Source of the DNA: CAZNNH01 sp964574335
Lineage (GTDB): Bacteria; Acidobacteriota; Vicinamibacteria; Fen-336
DNA length: 38,684 bases
Reading direction: 5' to 3'
NCBI GenBank assembly: GCA_964574335.1
Contig: CAZNNH010000044.1
Span: forward strand, 1 to 38,684
The notes beneath the pieces were generated by a model. That model saw only the letters and a program-made list of their open reading frames with translations. It did not search any database and was not told the origin of the DNA. Below, one piece after another: positions 14,601 through 22,401 of the stretch. Each line of letters opens with the position of its first letter. The first letter of the stretch is position 1. The position numbers and the translations under genes are program-made.

Positions 14601-16991
14601 TCAGCCCCCCAGCCTGACCCGAACCTCGACCCGGGCCGTTCCCGCCGGGGGGAGCGACACCACGTCGCCCTTCTCGGTCTGCCCGTCCACCAGCAGCACC
14701 ACCCGGTTGCCGGGGCCGACCCGCTCGACCTTGATCTCGTAGAGCACGCCCCGGAAGAGACGTCGCGCCTCGAAGCCGGTCCAGGCCTCGGGCAGGACCG
14801 GCGCGATCCGCAGCCCGGAGAAGGTGGGGCGGATGCCTAGGATCCACTGGGTGGCGGCGACGTAGGCCCAGGAGGCGGTGCCCGTCAGCCACGTGTTCCG
14901 GCCGCGGCCGTGCTCCGGGTGCTCGGGGCTGCAGATGTTCTGGCAGTAGACGTAGGGCTCGGCCCGGTACAGGTCGGCGTCGGTGCGGCAGAGCGGCAGG
15001 ATCTGTCGGTAGTACTCGAGGGCCCGGTCGCCCCAGCCGAGGGCGGCGGCGGCCACCACGGCCCAGGTGTGGGCGTGGCAGAAGATGCCGCCGTTCTCCT
15101 TGGCGCCGGGCGGGAAGGTGGTGGTGCCCTGGACCCGCCGGTCGTAGCGGTCGTGGGGCGGCCACATCAGGCGGAGGCCGAACGGGGTGTCGAGCTTCTG
15201 GTGGGCGCTCTCCATCGCCTGGCGGGCCCGACGGACGTCCCCCAGCCCGCCGATCACCGCCCAGGACTGGCTGTTGAGGCTGATCTGGTTGTGGACGGCG
15301 TCATGGACGCCCAGCGGCTTCCCCTCGTCGTCGTAGGCGCGCGCGTACCACTCGCCGTCCCAGGCCACCCGCTCCACGGTCGCCGCCATCTCCGCCTGCT
15401 GGTCGCGGTAGCGCTGGGCCAGGGTGCGCCGGTCCCAGGCCTCGCACACCTCGGCCAGGTCGAGCAGGGCGCGGCAGAACTGCTGGGCCGAAAACACGCT
15501 CTCCGCCTTGCCGCTGCCGTGGTCGACGTTCATGGTGTCGTTCCAGTCGGAGAAGCCGTGGCGGGGCAGACCCTGCGGCCCGCGGTGGGCCAGCGTGAAG
15601 GCCACCGCGCGCTCGATGTGCTCGAAGACCGTGGCCTGGCCGCCGTCCTGGAACGGGATCGTCTGGTCCAGGTAGGCGAGGTCGCCCGTCTCCCTCAGGT
15701 AGGCGCAGGTCCCCAGCACCACCCAGAGGTGGTCGTCGCTGAACCACTGAGGCCATTCCGGGATCTCGCCGGCCAGCCCCGGGCCACCCTCGCCGGTGAG
15801 GGGGAAGACCTGGTGCCAGGTGTGGCCGTCCTGGAACTGGAGCTTCCACAGCGCGCTCAGCATCTCGCGCGCCTTCTCCGGGAGGTTGTGGACGGTGCCC
15901 AGGGTGTCCTGGGCCGAGTCGCGGGTGCCGATGCCGCGGCCCAGCCCGGTGTCGTAGCCGGAGACGAAGCGCGACCAGTACAGGGTGGCCCGGCACTGGA
16001 CCGCGTTCCAGAAGTTGACCATCGCGTCGAGCTCCGGGTCGGGCGTCCGCACCGAGAGCTTGTCGAGGTACGAGGCCCAGTCCCGCTGCAGCTCCAGAAA
16101 GGCCGTCTCCGCCTCGGCCGGTTGGCTGAAGCGCGTGACGACGTCCGGTATCTTCTCGGGCGTGGCGGTGACGCCGAGCATGAAGACGATGGTCCGCTCC
16201 TGGCCCGGCTCCAGCAGGAGCTGGTGGCAGAGCGAGGCGATGTTGTTGCCGTTCGGGGCCAGCCGCCCGGTGGGCTCTCCCCGCTCGACCACCTCGGGGT
16301 GGCCGAGGTCGCGGTAGGCGCCCAGGAAGACCTCCCGGTCGGTGTCGAAGCCGATCGGGGCGGCGCTGGAGGCGAAGTAGGTGACGTCGGGCCGGAACTG
16401 GGTGGCCGCGATCAGCGTCCCGTCCTGCTCCCGGCTCCTGACGATGTGCATCCCCCAGTCCAGGTTGGTCTGGTCGACCACCGCGTCGTAGAAGCAGAGC
16501 TCCGCGTAGCTGAACGAGCGCAGCGTGCGCCGGCGGTCCCCCTCGTTCTTGACCCGGAGCACCCACAGCTCGCAGGGGCAGGTCTCGTCGGGCGGGCTGG
16601 GCGGAACGAAGTAGAGCAGCTCGGCCCGGATCCCGCGGTAGCTGCCGGTGATCCGGGTGTAGCCGGCCCCGTGCCGGCACTCGTAGGCGTCCAGCCGGCG
16701 CGAGACCACCGGCTGCCAGGTCGGGCTCCAGTGCTCGCCGGTCTCCTGGTCGCGCAGGTAGACGTAGCGACCGGGCTGGTCCACCGGGACCGAGTTGTAC
16801 CGATATCGGGTGACCCGGCGGTTCCGGGGGTCGCGGTCGAAGGAGTAGCCCCCCGCGGTGTTGGAGATGATGCCGCCGTAGCGGCCTTCCCCCAGGTAGT
16901 TGATCCAGGGGGTGGGCGTGTCGGGACGGGTGATCACGTACTCGCGCCGCTCGACGTCGTAGCGGCCGTACGGGTTGGAGGTGGCGGTCAA
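14601..16991 (-). CDS. GH94 cellobiose phosphorylase
   Basis: Cytoplasmic phosphorylase of 796 residues, the usual length. The start closely resembles characterised cellobiose phosphorylases (REYVITRPDTPTPWINYLG; AGGYSF; RRVTRYRYN). The catalytic Asp is D485 in FSDWNDTMN, matching the general acid near residue 490 of the Cellulomonas enzyme; GTRDSAQD and GWGDRALEYY are other family blocks. Reaction: cellobiose plus phosphate gives glucose 1-phosphate plus glucose. The start appears to be TTG at 16991, since no ATG or GTG lies near the conserved N-terminus. It follows the GPH symporter by nine bases, forming an import/phosphorolysis operon. Because a 2-epimerase is nearby, activity on glucosyl-mannose should also be considered. 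Confidence 0.92.
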   Translation of the reverse strand: MTATSNPYGRYDVERREYVITRPDTPTPWINYLGEGRYGGIISNTAGGYSFDRDPRNRRVTRYRYNSVPVDQPGRYVYLRDQETGEHWSPTWQPVVSRRLDAYECRHGAGYTRITGSYRGIRAELLYFVPPSPPDETCPCELWVLRVKNEGDRRRTLRSFSYAELCFYDAVVDQTNLDWGMHIVRSREQDGTLIAATQFRPDVTYFASSAAPIGFDTDREVFLGAYRDLGHPEVVERGEPTGRLAPNGNNIASLCHQLLLEPGQERTIVFMLGVTATPEKIPDVVTRFSQPAEAETAFLELQRDWASYLDKLSVRTPDPELDAMVNFWNAVQCRATLYWSRFVSGYDTGLGRGIGTRDSAQDTLGTVHNLPEKAREMLSALWKLQFQDGHTWHQVFPLTGEGGPGLAGEIPEWPQWFSDDHLWVVLGTCAYLRETGDLAYLDQTIPFQDGGQATVFEHIERAVAFTLAHRGPQGLPRHGFSDWNDTMNVDHGSGKAESVFSAQQFCRALLDLAEVCEAWDRRTLAQRYRDQQAEMAATVERVAWDGEWYARAYDDEGKPLGVHDAVHNQISLNSQSWAVIGGLGDVRRARQAMESAHQKLDTPFGLRLMWPPHDRYDRRVQGTTTFPPGAKENGGIFCHAHTWAVVAAAALGWGDRALEYYRQILPLCRTDADLYRAEPYVYCQNICSPEHPEHGRGRNTWLTGTASWAYVAATQWILGIRPTFSGLRIAPVLPEAWTGFEARRLFRGVLYEIKVERVGPGNRVVLLVDGQTEKGDVVSLPPAGTARVEVRVRLGG

Positions 16992-17000
16992 GGTGGGGCC

Positions 17001-18401
17001 CTAGCCGAGCGCCGGGGCGGCGGGCTCCGCGCGCCTCTGGTTCAGCTCGGCCTCGATCTCCTTCATCCGCCTGTCGTCGAGCTTGTAGGCCAGGATCACC
17101 GCCATGGCGCCGAGCCCGAAGACGGCCGGGATCAGGCTCATCATCAGACGAAGCGTCAGCAGCACGCCTGGCGAGGCCTGGGTGTCCGGCTGAAACCCGA
17201 CCAGCGCCAGCATCATCGAGGCGACGAAGCCCCCGATCGCCCAGCCGATCTTCTGCGACATGGTGGAGGCCGAGAACACCAGCCCAGTCGCCGTGCGCCC
17301 GGTCCTCCACTCGCTGTAGTCGGCGGTGTCGGCGTACATGGCCCAGATCAGGGCGCTCAGCGGGCCTCCCGTGAACGAGCCGATGATCTGCAGCACGTAG
17401 ATCAAGATCAGTTGGTCCGGCCGGCACGGGAACAGGGCGGCGGTGCTCACCACGGCGATCACGAAGAAGAGCAGGAAGGTGTTCTTCTTGCCCAGCTTGG
17501 TCGCCAGCCAGCCCACGAACAGGCAGCCGACGATGGCCGCCACCTGGCCGATCCCGTTGAAGATCGAGGTCAGCCACTCGAAGCCGTAGGTCCGTCCGAA
17601 CAGCTCCTGCTCGCCCACGTAGTACTTGAAGTAGTGGGCCGAGACGCAGACCCGGCTGGCCACGAACAGGATCATCGTCAGCGTGGTGGCCAGGAGGACC
17701 ATCCACGGCTTGTTGCCGGCCAGGTCCTTGAGGTCTCGCGCCAGGGGCGTCCGCTGGGAGGCCGGAGGGCTGACCCGCTCTCGGGTGAAGGTGAAGCAGA
17801 ACAGGAAGAACACCACGGCGACCACGCCGTAGATCACGAACGAGCTCTGCCAACCCTTGGCCTGGTCCCCGCTCCCGAGGTACTTGGCCATGGGCAGAAG
17901 CGAGAACGACACCACCGCCCCCGCGGCGTAGGAGAAGGCGAACTTGTAGGACGAGGCGCTGCCCCGCTCCAGGGGGTCGGAGGAGATGGCGCCCAGCAGC
18001 GCCGAGTAGGGGATGTTGATCGCGGTGTAGAGCATCATCAGCAGCGTGAAGGTGATCAGGGCGTAGACCACCTTGCCGGTGCCCGACAGATCGGGGGTGG
18101 TGAAGGTCAGCACTCCCACCACCGCGAAGGGGACGCACATCCACAAGAGGTAGGGTCGGAACCGCCCCCATCGGGTCCTGGTCCGATCGGCGAGCGCCCC
18201 CATCAGGGGGTCGTTGACCCCGTCCCAGAACCGGCTGGCCAGGAAGATCCAGCCAGCCGCAAACGCCGAGATCTTGAAGACGTCGGTGTAGAAGAACACC
18301 ATGTAGACCATGAAGGTCTGCCAGTACAGCACCGATGCGAAATCCCCGGTTCCGTAGGCGAGCTTCTCGCGAAGCTTGAGCCCGCTGGTTGCCACGCTCA
18401 T
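17001..18401 (-). CDS. GPH-family (MFS) sugar:cation symporter
   Basis: Glycoside-pentoside-hexuronide:cation symporter of 466 residues with about 12 transmembrane helices. Family signatures: KLAYGTGDFAS near the N-terminus; FWDGVNDPLMGALADRTRTRWGRFRPYLLW after helix 2 (in two blocks); INIPYSALLGAI; and in the second half ADTADYSEWRTGRTATGL. It should import a disaccharide with a cation across the inner membrane. Cellobiose or mannobiose is inferred from the GH94 gene, which starts nine bases after this stop. Start ATG 18401 has AAGGGGGT upstream and a good promoter at 18465-18437. Confidence 0.9.
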   Translation of the reverse strand: MSVATSGLKLREKLAYGTGDFASVLYWQTFMVYMVFFYTDVFKISAFAAGWIFLASRFWDGVNDPLMGALADRTRTRWGRFRPYLLWMCVPFAVVGVLTFTTPDLSGTGKVVYALITFTLLMMLYTAINIPYSALLGAISSDPLERGSASSYKFAFSYAAGAVVSFSLLPMAKYLGSGDQAKGWQSSFVIYGVVAVVFFLFCFTFTRERVSPPASQRTPLARDLKDLAGNKPWMVLLATTLTMILFVASRVCVSAHYFKYYVGEQELFGRTYGFEWLTSIFNGIGQVAAIVGCLFVGWLATKLGKKNTFLLFFVIAVVSTAALFPCRPDQLILIYVLQIIGSFTGGPLSALIWAMYADTADYSEWRTGRTATGLVFSASTMSQKIGWAIGGFVASMMLALVGFQPDTQASPGVLLTLRLMMSLIPAVFGLGAMAVILAYKLDDRRMKEIEAELNQRRAEPAAPALG

Positions 18402-18436
18402 TGGTAGAAGACCCCCTTGATGAGACCTGGAGCGGG

Positions 18437-18465
18437 AGCCTAGTGTCTCGCGCGGCCGCGGTCAA
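18437..18465 (-). promoter_or_regulatory. Candidate promoter of the symporter-GH94 operon
   Basis: The minus strand reads TTGACC, 17 bases, TAGGCT. The -35 matches five of six bases and the -10 three of six. The predicted start is about 30 bases before ATG 18401. No palindromic sugar-repressor operator was noticed around it. Confidence 0.4.
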
Positions 18466-18525
18466 GAGCGCAGGCCGCAGGGCGGGAGGCGGGACGCGGC
18501 CGGGGCAGGAGACCGGGGGGCCGGC

Positions 18526-19989
18526 TCAGCGCTGGCGTCCCTCGTGGGCCTCGATCGCCTCCAGCTCGGAAAGGCCCGGACCCGATTCCGGGTCCAGGCG
18601 CAGCGCCGCCTCGATCTGCAGGCGGGCCCGGGCCAATCGGCCGCTCCGCCGGTAGTACCGGGCCAGGCGGCAGCGCAGGTCGATGTCCCGAGGGTCGAGG
18701 TCGAGGGCGCTCAGGAAGTGGCGTTCGGCCTGGTTGGAGAGCTTGGGGTGCTCGGCCAGGGCCAGGGCGAGCAGCCGGCGCACGGTCCGCTCCTGGGGAT
18801 CGGCGTTGGTGGCCTCCAGCAGCAGCGAGACCGCCGCGTCCCGCTCGCCCCGCTGGAGCAGGGCGCTGGCTTCACGGCCGAGACGGAGCGCCTTTGCGTG
18901 TGACTCGGCGGTGCTGGTGGCCGGGCGGGAGCTCTCGGAATGGCCGGAGAGCGAGCGGTCGTAGGCCTTGCGCCGTGAGCTGTCACGGAGCGCGTGGTAG
19001 GCCTCGCGGCGGCGGCTGCGGATGGCGTCGAGGGCGTTGTCGATCCTCACGTCGCCCATCACCGCCTTCGAGTCCTGCTGGTCCTGCTGGCACAGCCGCT
19101 GGTAGGCGGCCTCGACCTCCTCCGGGCTGTCGTGCAGCTTCAGCTCGAGGATCTCGTAGTGGGTGGCGCGGGACAAGGTCTCGAAGACCCGCAGGATACG
19201 ATCGCTGGGGTCTTCGGCGTCCGAGGGGCCCGAGGCGACCTCGGCGACTCGGAAGCCGTCCAGCTCCGGCTCGACGGTGGGCACGTTTCCGGTCTCGTCG
19301 TCTCTTTCGACCAGGCCGCCGGCGATGGTCGCGTACAGGGCGCTCACCACCACCTCGCGGGGCGAGAGCTCGCCGAGGACGTCGGCCATCCGCACCTCGG
19401 CCCGGGCGTGGTCCAGGACCGCCCGCTCCACCGGGGTCAGCGCCACCCGGGTCAGGTCGAAGGGGGGTGGCGTGGTGCAGCGCAGCCGCTGGCCGAGGTC
19501 CCCGAGCGAGCGCTCCAGCCGCTGCGCGTCCCGGTACATCCGCGAGCCCTCGAACAGGAGCCGATCGGTGGACAGGTCGACCGCCAGGTCCAGCGGGGCC
19601 GGGTTGTTGACGGCCCGGAACTCCGTCTGGCCGTCGTTCCAGACGAACAGCGACAGGACGATCCTCTGAACCTGCCGCGCTACCTGCCCGCCCACCTCTT
19701 CCTGGCTCAGGGCGCCGGCGCCGACCAGGGCCTCGCCCAGGCGCTTGCCGCCGCCCGCCACCTGCTCGAAGGCGGCCGCGAACTCCGCCCGGCTGATGCG
19801 GCCCAGGCGGATGAGCTGCTCTCCCAGCTTGTCCTCGTCGAGAGTCGACGAGGCGAAGACGACGCGGCCGGACTGCAGGAACAGCGCCTTGGTCACGCCC
19901 GCGGAGCGGACGGTGAGGACCCCGGAACGGCCGGCGCGGTGCAGACGGCGGATCTCGTCGGCCAGCAGGACATCGTTTAGTGAGCTCAC
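18526..19989 (-). CDS. DUF4388 / degenerate J-domain / TPR protein
   Basis: Predicted cytoplasmic protein of 487 residues from GTG 19989. The N-terminal region (about 1-100) resembles DUF4388 (PATAN), common in gliding and predatory bacteria: VLLADEIRRLHRAGRSGVLTV and KALFLQSGRVVFASS, with a DKLGEQLIRLGRIS segment. A middle region holds a J-domain-like helix pair (THYEILELKLHDSPEEVEAAYQ, then AYHALRDSSRRKAYDRSL), but the HPD motif that stimulates Hsp70 is replaced by QDQQD-type sequence. The C-terminus has two or three TPR-like repeats (AERHFLSALDLDPRD, ARLQIEAALRLDPESG). It may be a scaffold rather than a co-chaperone. GTG 19989 is chosen because a candidate promoter ends about 28 bases upstream, excluding the longer TTG-initiated frame; there is no clear Shine-Dalgarno. 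Confidence 0.75.
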   Translation of the reverse strand: MSSLNDVLLADEIRRLHRAGRSGVLTVRSAGVTKALFLQSGRVVFASSTLDEDKLGEQLIRLGRISRAEFAAAFEQVAGGGKRLGEALVGAGALSQEEVGGQVARQVQRIVLSLFVWNDGQTEFRAVNNPAPLDLAVDLSTDRLLFEGSRMYRDAQRLERSLGDLGQRLRCTTPPPFDLTRVALTPVERAVLDHARAEVRMADVLGELSPREVVVSALYATIAGGLVERDDETGNVPTVEPELDGFRVAEVASGPSDAEDPSDRILRVFETLSRATHYEILELKLHDSPEEVEAAYQRLCQQDQQDSKAVMGDVRIDNALDAIRSRRREAYHALRDSSRRKAYDRSLSGHSESSRPATSTAESHAKALRLGREASALLQRGERDAAVSLLLEATNADPQERTVRRLLALALAEHPKLSNQAERHFLSALDLDPRDIDLRCRLARYYRRSGRLARARLQIEAALRLDPESGPGLSELEAIEAHEGRQR

Positions 19990-20017
19990 GTGGCCGCCAA
20001 TGGCAGATGGTCGACGC

Positions 20018-20046
20018 AAGGTACTCCGAGCGGACGACGGCGTCAA
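20018..20046 (-). promoter_or_regulatory. Candidate promoter of the DUF4388 gene
   Basis: The minus strand reads TTGACG, 17 bases, TACCTT. The -35 matches five of six and the -10 three of six. Transcription would begin about 20 bases before GTG 19989. Confidence 0.35.
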
Positions 20047-20170
20047 GGTTGGGCCGGGCCGTCTGGGTCGGGTCGTCCGCAGACCCCCACTTGCGCGGGC
20101 GACGATCCCGAGCGAGCATCAGCCATCGGCGCCCCTTGTCCCTTAGGCCGCGCCGGTGGAGGTCCCCGAG

Positions 20171-21304
20171 ATGGCAGAGGATTCCGCGGCCGACCGCCCG
20201 GCCGGCGGCGCTCCGGGAGAGGACGCCGTTGCCGAGATCGACGAGCTCCTGGACGGCGCCACCCCGCACACGCCGATCCTCTCCCCCGAGCTCGCCTCGA
20301 TCGCCCAGATCGCCGGCGACCGGCGGCAGGAGCTGGAGAGGCGCCTCGAGGCGTTCGAGGACATCGCCGACTCCGACGTCGGCGACACCAGCCTCAACCG
20401 GGCTCGCAACCTGGAGCGCGAGATCGGCCTGCGCCAGGTCTACCTGAAGTTCGACGGCGGCAACCCCACCGGGACCCAGAAGGACCGCATCGCCTTCGCC
20501 CAGGCGATGGACGCGTTGCGCCGGGGCTTCGACGCCGTCACCATGGCCACCTGCGGCAACTATGGCGCGGCGATGGCGGTGGCGGCGTCGGTTGCCGGCC
20601 TCCGCTGCATCATCTACATCCCGGACGGCTGTCTCACCCGACGCCTCGCGGAGATGGAGGGTTTCGGCGCCGAGATCGTGCGCTCGCCGGGCGGCTACGA
20701 GGAGGCGGTGGCTCGCAGCCGCGAGCACGCCGCACGGGCCGAGATCTACGACGCCAACCCGGGGGGTGACAACACACCGATCCAGCTCAAGGCGTACGGC
20801 GAGATCGCCTTCGAGATCTACGACGAGCTCCGCGACGCGCCGGCGGCGGTGGCGGTGCCGGTCTCGAACGGGACTACCCTGGCCGGCATCTATCGGGGCT
20901 TCCTGAGCCTGTTCCGACGCGGCAAGACCTCCCACATGCCCAAGATGATCGCCGGCTCGTCGCCGGCCAAGAACCCGATTGTCTTGGCCTTCCTGAAGCA
21001 GACGGCGCGCTGCGAGAACCTGCCGCCGCAGCGGATCCGCGAGACGCGGGTCAACGAGCCGCTGATCAACTGGCACTCGATCGACGGCGACCTGGCGCTG
21101 GACGCGATCCGGGCCACCTCGGGCTTCGCCGAGCAGGTCTCCGACAAGGCCCTGATCGCCTACTCCCGCAGGGTCCGCGAGAGCGAGGGGCTGAACGTGC
21201 TGCCGGCCTCCACCGCCGGGCTGGCGGCCTTCATTCAGCGCCACCAGAAGTCGCCCTTTGCGCCCAACCGCTACGTCATCGTCCTGACCGGGAGGAGAAA
21301 GTGA
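20171..21304 (+). CDS. Threonine-synthase-like PLP enzyme (fold type II)
   Basis: First gene of the four-gene operon; 377 residues from ATG 20171, which has GGAGGT seven bases upstream (a GTG five codons earlier lacks one). Fold type II PLP enzyme: GDTSLNRARNLE, then the PLP lysine K104 in FDGGNPTGTQKDR (NPTGSFKDR in threonine synthase), TCGNYGAAMAVAASVAGL (phosphate/substrate loop), a VPVSNGTTLAGIYRGF glycine-rich loop and the NVLPASTAGLAAF end. Such enzymes do beta- or gamma-replacement or elimination on amino acids (threonine synthase, cysteate synthase, diaminopropionate enzymes). The residues do not fix which. Neighbours suggest it makes or breaks an amino acid that the downstream genes activate, acylate or epimerise. 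Its stop overlaps the next start (GTGA). Confidence 0.8.
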   Translation: MAEDSAADRPAGGAPGEDAVAEIDELLDGATPHTPILSPELASIAQIAGDRRQELERRLEAFEDIADSDVGDTSLNRARNLEREIGLRQVYLKFDGGNPTGTQKDRIAFAQAMDALRRGFDAVTMATCGNYGAAMAVAASVAGLRCIIYIPDGCLTRRLAEMEGFGAEIVRSPGGYEEAVARSREHAARAEIYDANPGGDNTPIQLKAYGEIAFEIYDELRDAPAAVAVPVSNGTTLAGIYRGFLSLFRRGKTSHMPKMIAGSSPAKNPIVLAFLKQTARCENLPPQRIRETRVNEPLINWHSIDGDLALDAIRATSGFAEQVSDKALIAYSRRVRESEGLNVLPASTAGLAAFIQRHQKSPFAPNRYVIVLTGRRK

Positions 21305-22401
21305 CCGGACCCGAGCCGGAAGGGCGAGCCATCGTCTACTGCGAGGGGGCCTTCGGCACCACCAACGGCAAGACCGCCCACGGCCTGGTGAGGTTCACCC
21401 GTCGCTATCGGGTGCTGTCGGTGGTCGATGCCCGGGCCGCGGGCCGCGATGCTCGGGAGCTCCTCGACGGCCACCCCGGCGGGATCCCGGTGCTGGCCTC
21501 GGTGGCGGAGGCGGTCGAGCACGCCGCCGGGTCCGGCCGGCCGGCCACCCACCTGGTGGTCGGCCTGGCCCCGGACGGCGGCCGGCTCGGTGTCGGCGGA
21601 CGCCAGGACGTGCGGACGGCGCTGGAGCTGGGGCTGAACGTGGACTGCGGCCTCCACGACTTCCTGAGCGAGGACCCGGAGCTGGTTGCGATCGCCGAGC
21701 GGCGCGGCTGCCGGATCCGCGACATCCGCAAGCCGCCGCCGAGGGACCGGCTGCACTTCTTCTGCGGCAAGATCGAGCAGGTGACGGCCTTTAAGGTGGC
21801 GGTCCTGGGGACCGACTCGGCGGTGGGGAAGCGGACCACCGCCTGGCGGCTGGTGAGTGGCCTGGAGGAAGCCGGCGTCTCGGCAGCGATGGTCGGCACC
21901 GGCCAGACCGCCTGGCTGCAGGGCGCCCGCCACGGCATCGTCCTCGACTCGCTGGTCAACGACTTCGTCTCCGGCGAGATCGAGCACGCGGTCTACGGCG
22001 CCTGGCAGGATGGCCGGCCCGAGGTGATCGTGATCGAGGGGCAGGGGAGCCTGATGAACCCCGCCTACCCGGGTGGCTACGAGCTGCTGGCGGCGGGACG
22101 CCCGGACGTGGTGGTGCTCCAGCACGCCCCGGCCCGCCGCGAGTATGACGGTTTCCCCGGCTACCCGCTCCATCCGCTGAGGACCCAGATCCAGGCCATC
22201 GAGCTGGTCTCGGGCAAGCCCGTGATCGCGGTGACGATCAACCACGAGGGCCTCGATGACGGGGGCCTCGCCGCCGCCTGCGCCGCCATCGAGGCCGAGA
22301 CCGGCCTGCCCGCCAGCGACGTGCTGCGGGACGGGGCGGGGAGGCTGGTCTCGGCGGTGCTCGACGCTCGTCGCCGGCGGGCCGAGGGGGCGCGCCGTTG
22401 A
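21301..22401 (+). CDS. DUF1611 (DgcN-family) P-loop protein
   Basis: DUF1611 protein of 366 residues. The GTG start overlaps the previous stop by four bases, with a GGAGGAG Shine-Dalgarno. The N-terminal Rossmann-like part (IVYCEGAFGTTNGKTAHGL; VVDARAAGRDARELL) is followed by a P-loop NTPase-like domain with GTDSAVGKRTT at 170-180, then VGTGQTAWLQGARHG, VIVIEGQGSL and HAPARREYDGFPGYPLHP, all typical of the family. A characterised member, DgcN, is reported to N-acetylate D-glutamate and to work with DgcA, an enolase-superfamily epimerase first annotated as a dipeptide epimerase. A dipeptide-epimerase gene lies at 24767 in this same operon, so an equivalent pair is inferred. The substrate is unknown. 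The stop overlaps the next start (TTGA). Confidence 0.82.
   Translation: MTGPEPEGRAIVYCEGAFGTTNGKTAHGLVRFTRRYRVLSVVDARAAGRDARELLDGHPGGIPVLASVAEAVEHAAGSGRPATHLVVGLAPDGGRLGVGGRQDVRTALELGLNVDCGLHDFLSEDPELVAIAERRGCRIRDIRKPPPRDRLHFFCGKIEQVTAFKVAVLGTDSAVGKRTTAWRLVSGLEEAGVSAAMVGTGQTAWLQGARHGIVLDSLVNDFVSGEIEHAVYGAWQDGRPEVIVIEGQGSLMNPAYPGGYELLAAGRPDVVVLQHAPARREYDGFPGYPLHPLRTQIQAIELVSGKPVIAVTINHEGLDDGGLAAACAAIEAETGLPASDVLRDGAGRLVSAVLDARRRRAEGARR

Noticed and set aside
14910..18407. 1165-codon plus-strand open frame opposite the GH94 and symporter genes
   Set aside because: It is the antisense shadow of two well-supported genes; long shadows arise because GC-rich third positions suppress stops.
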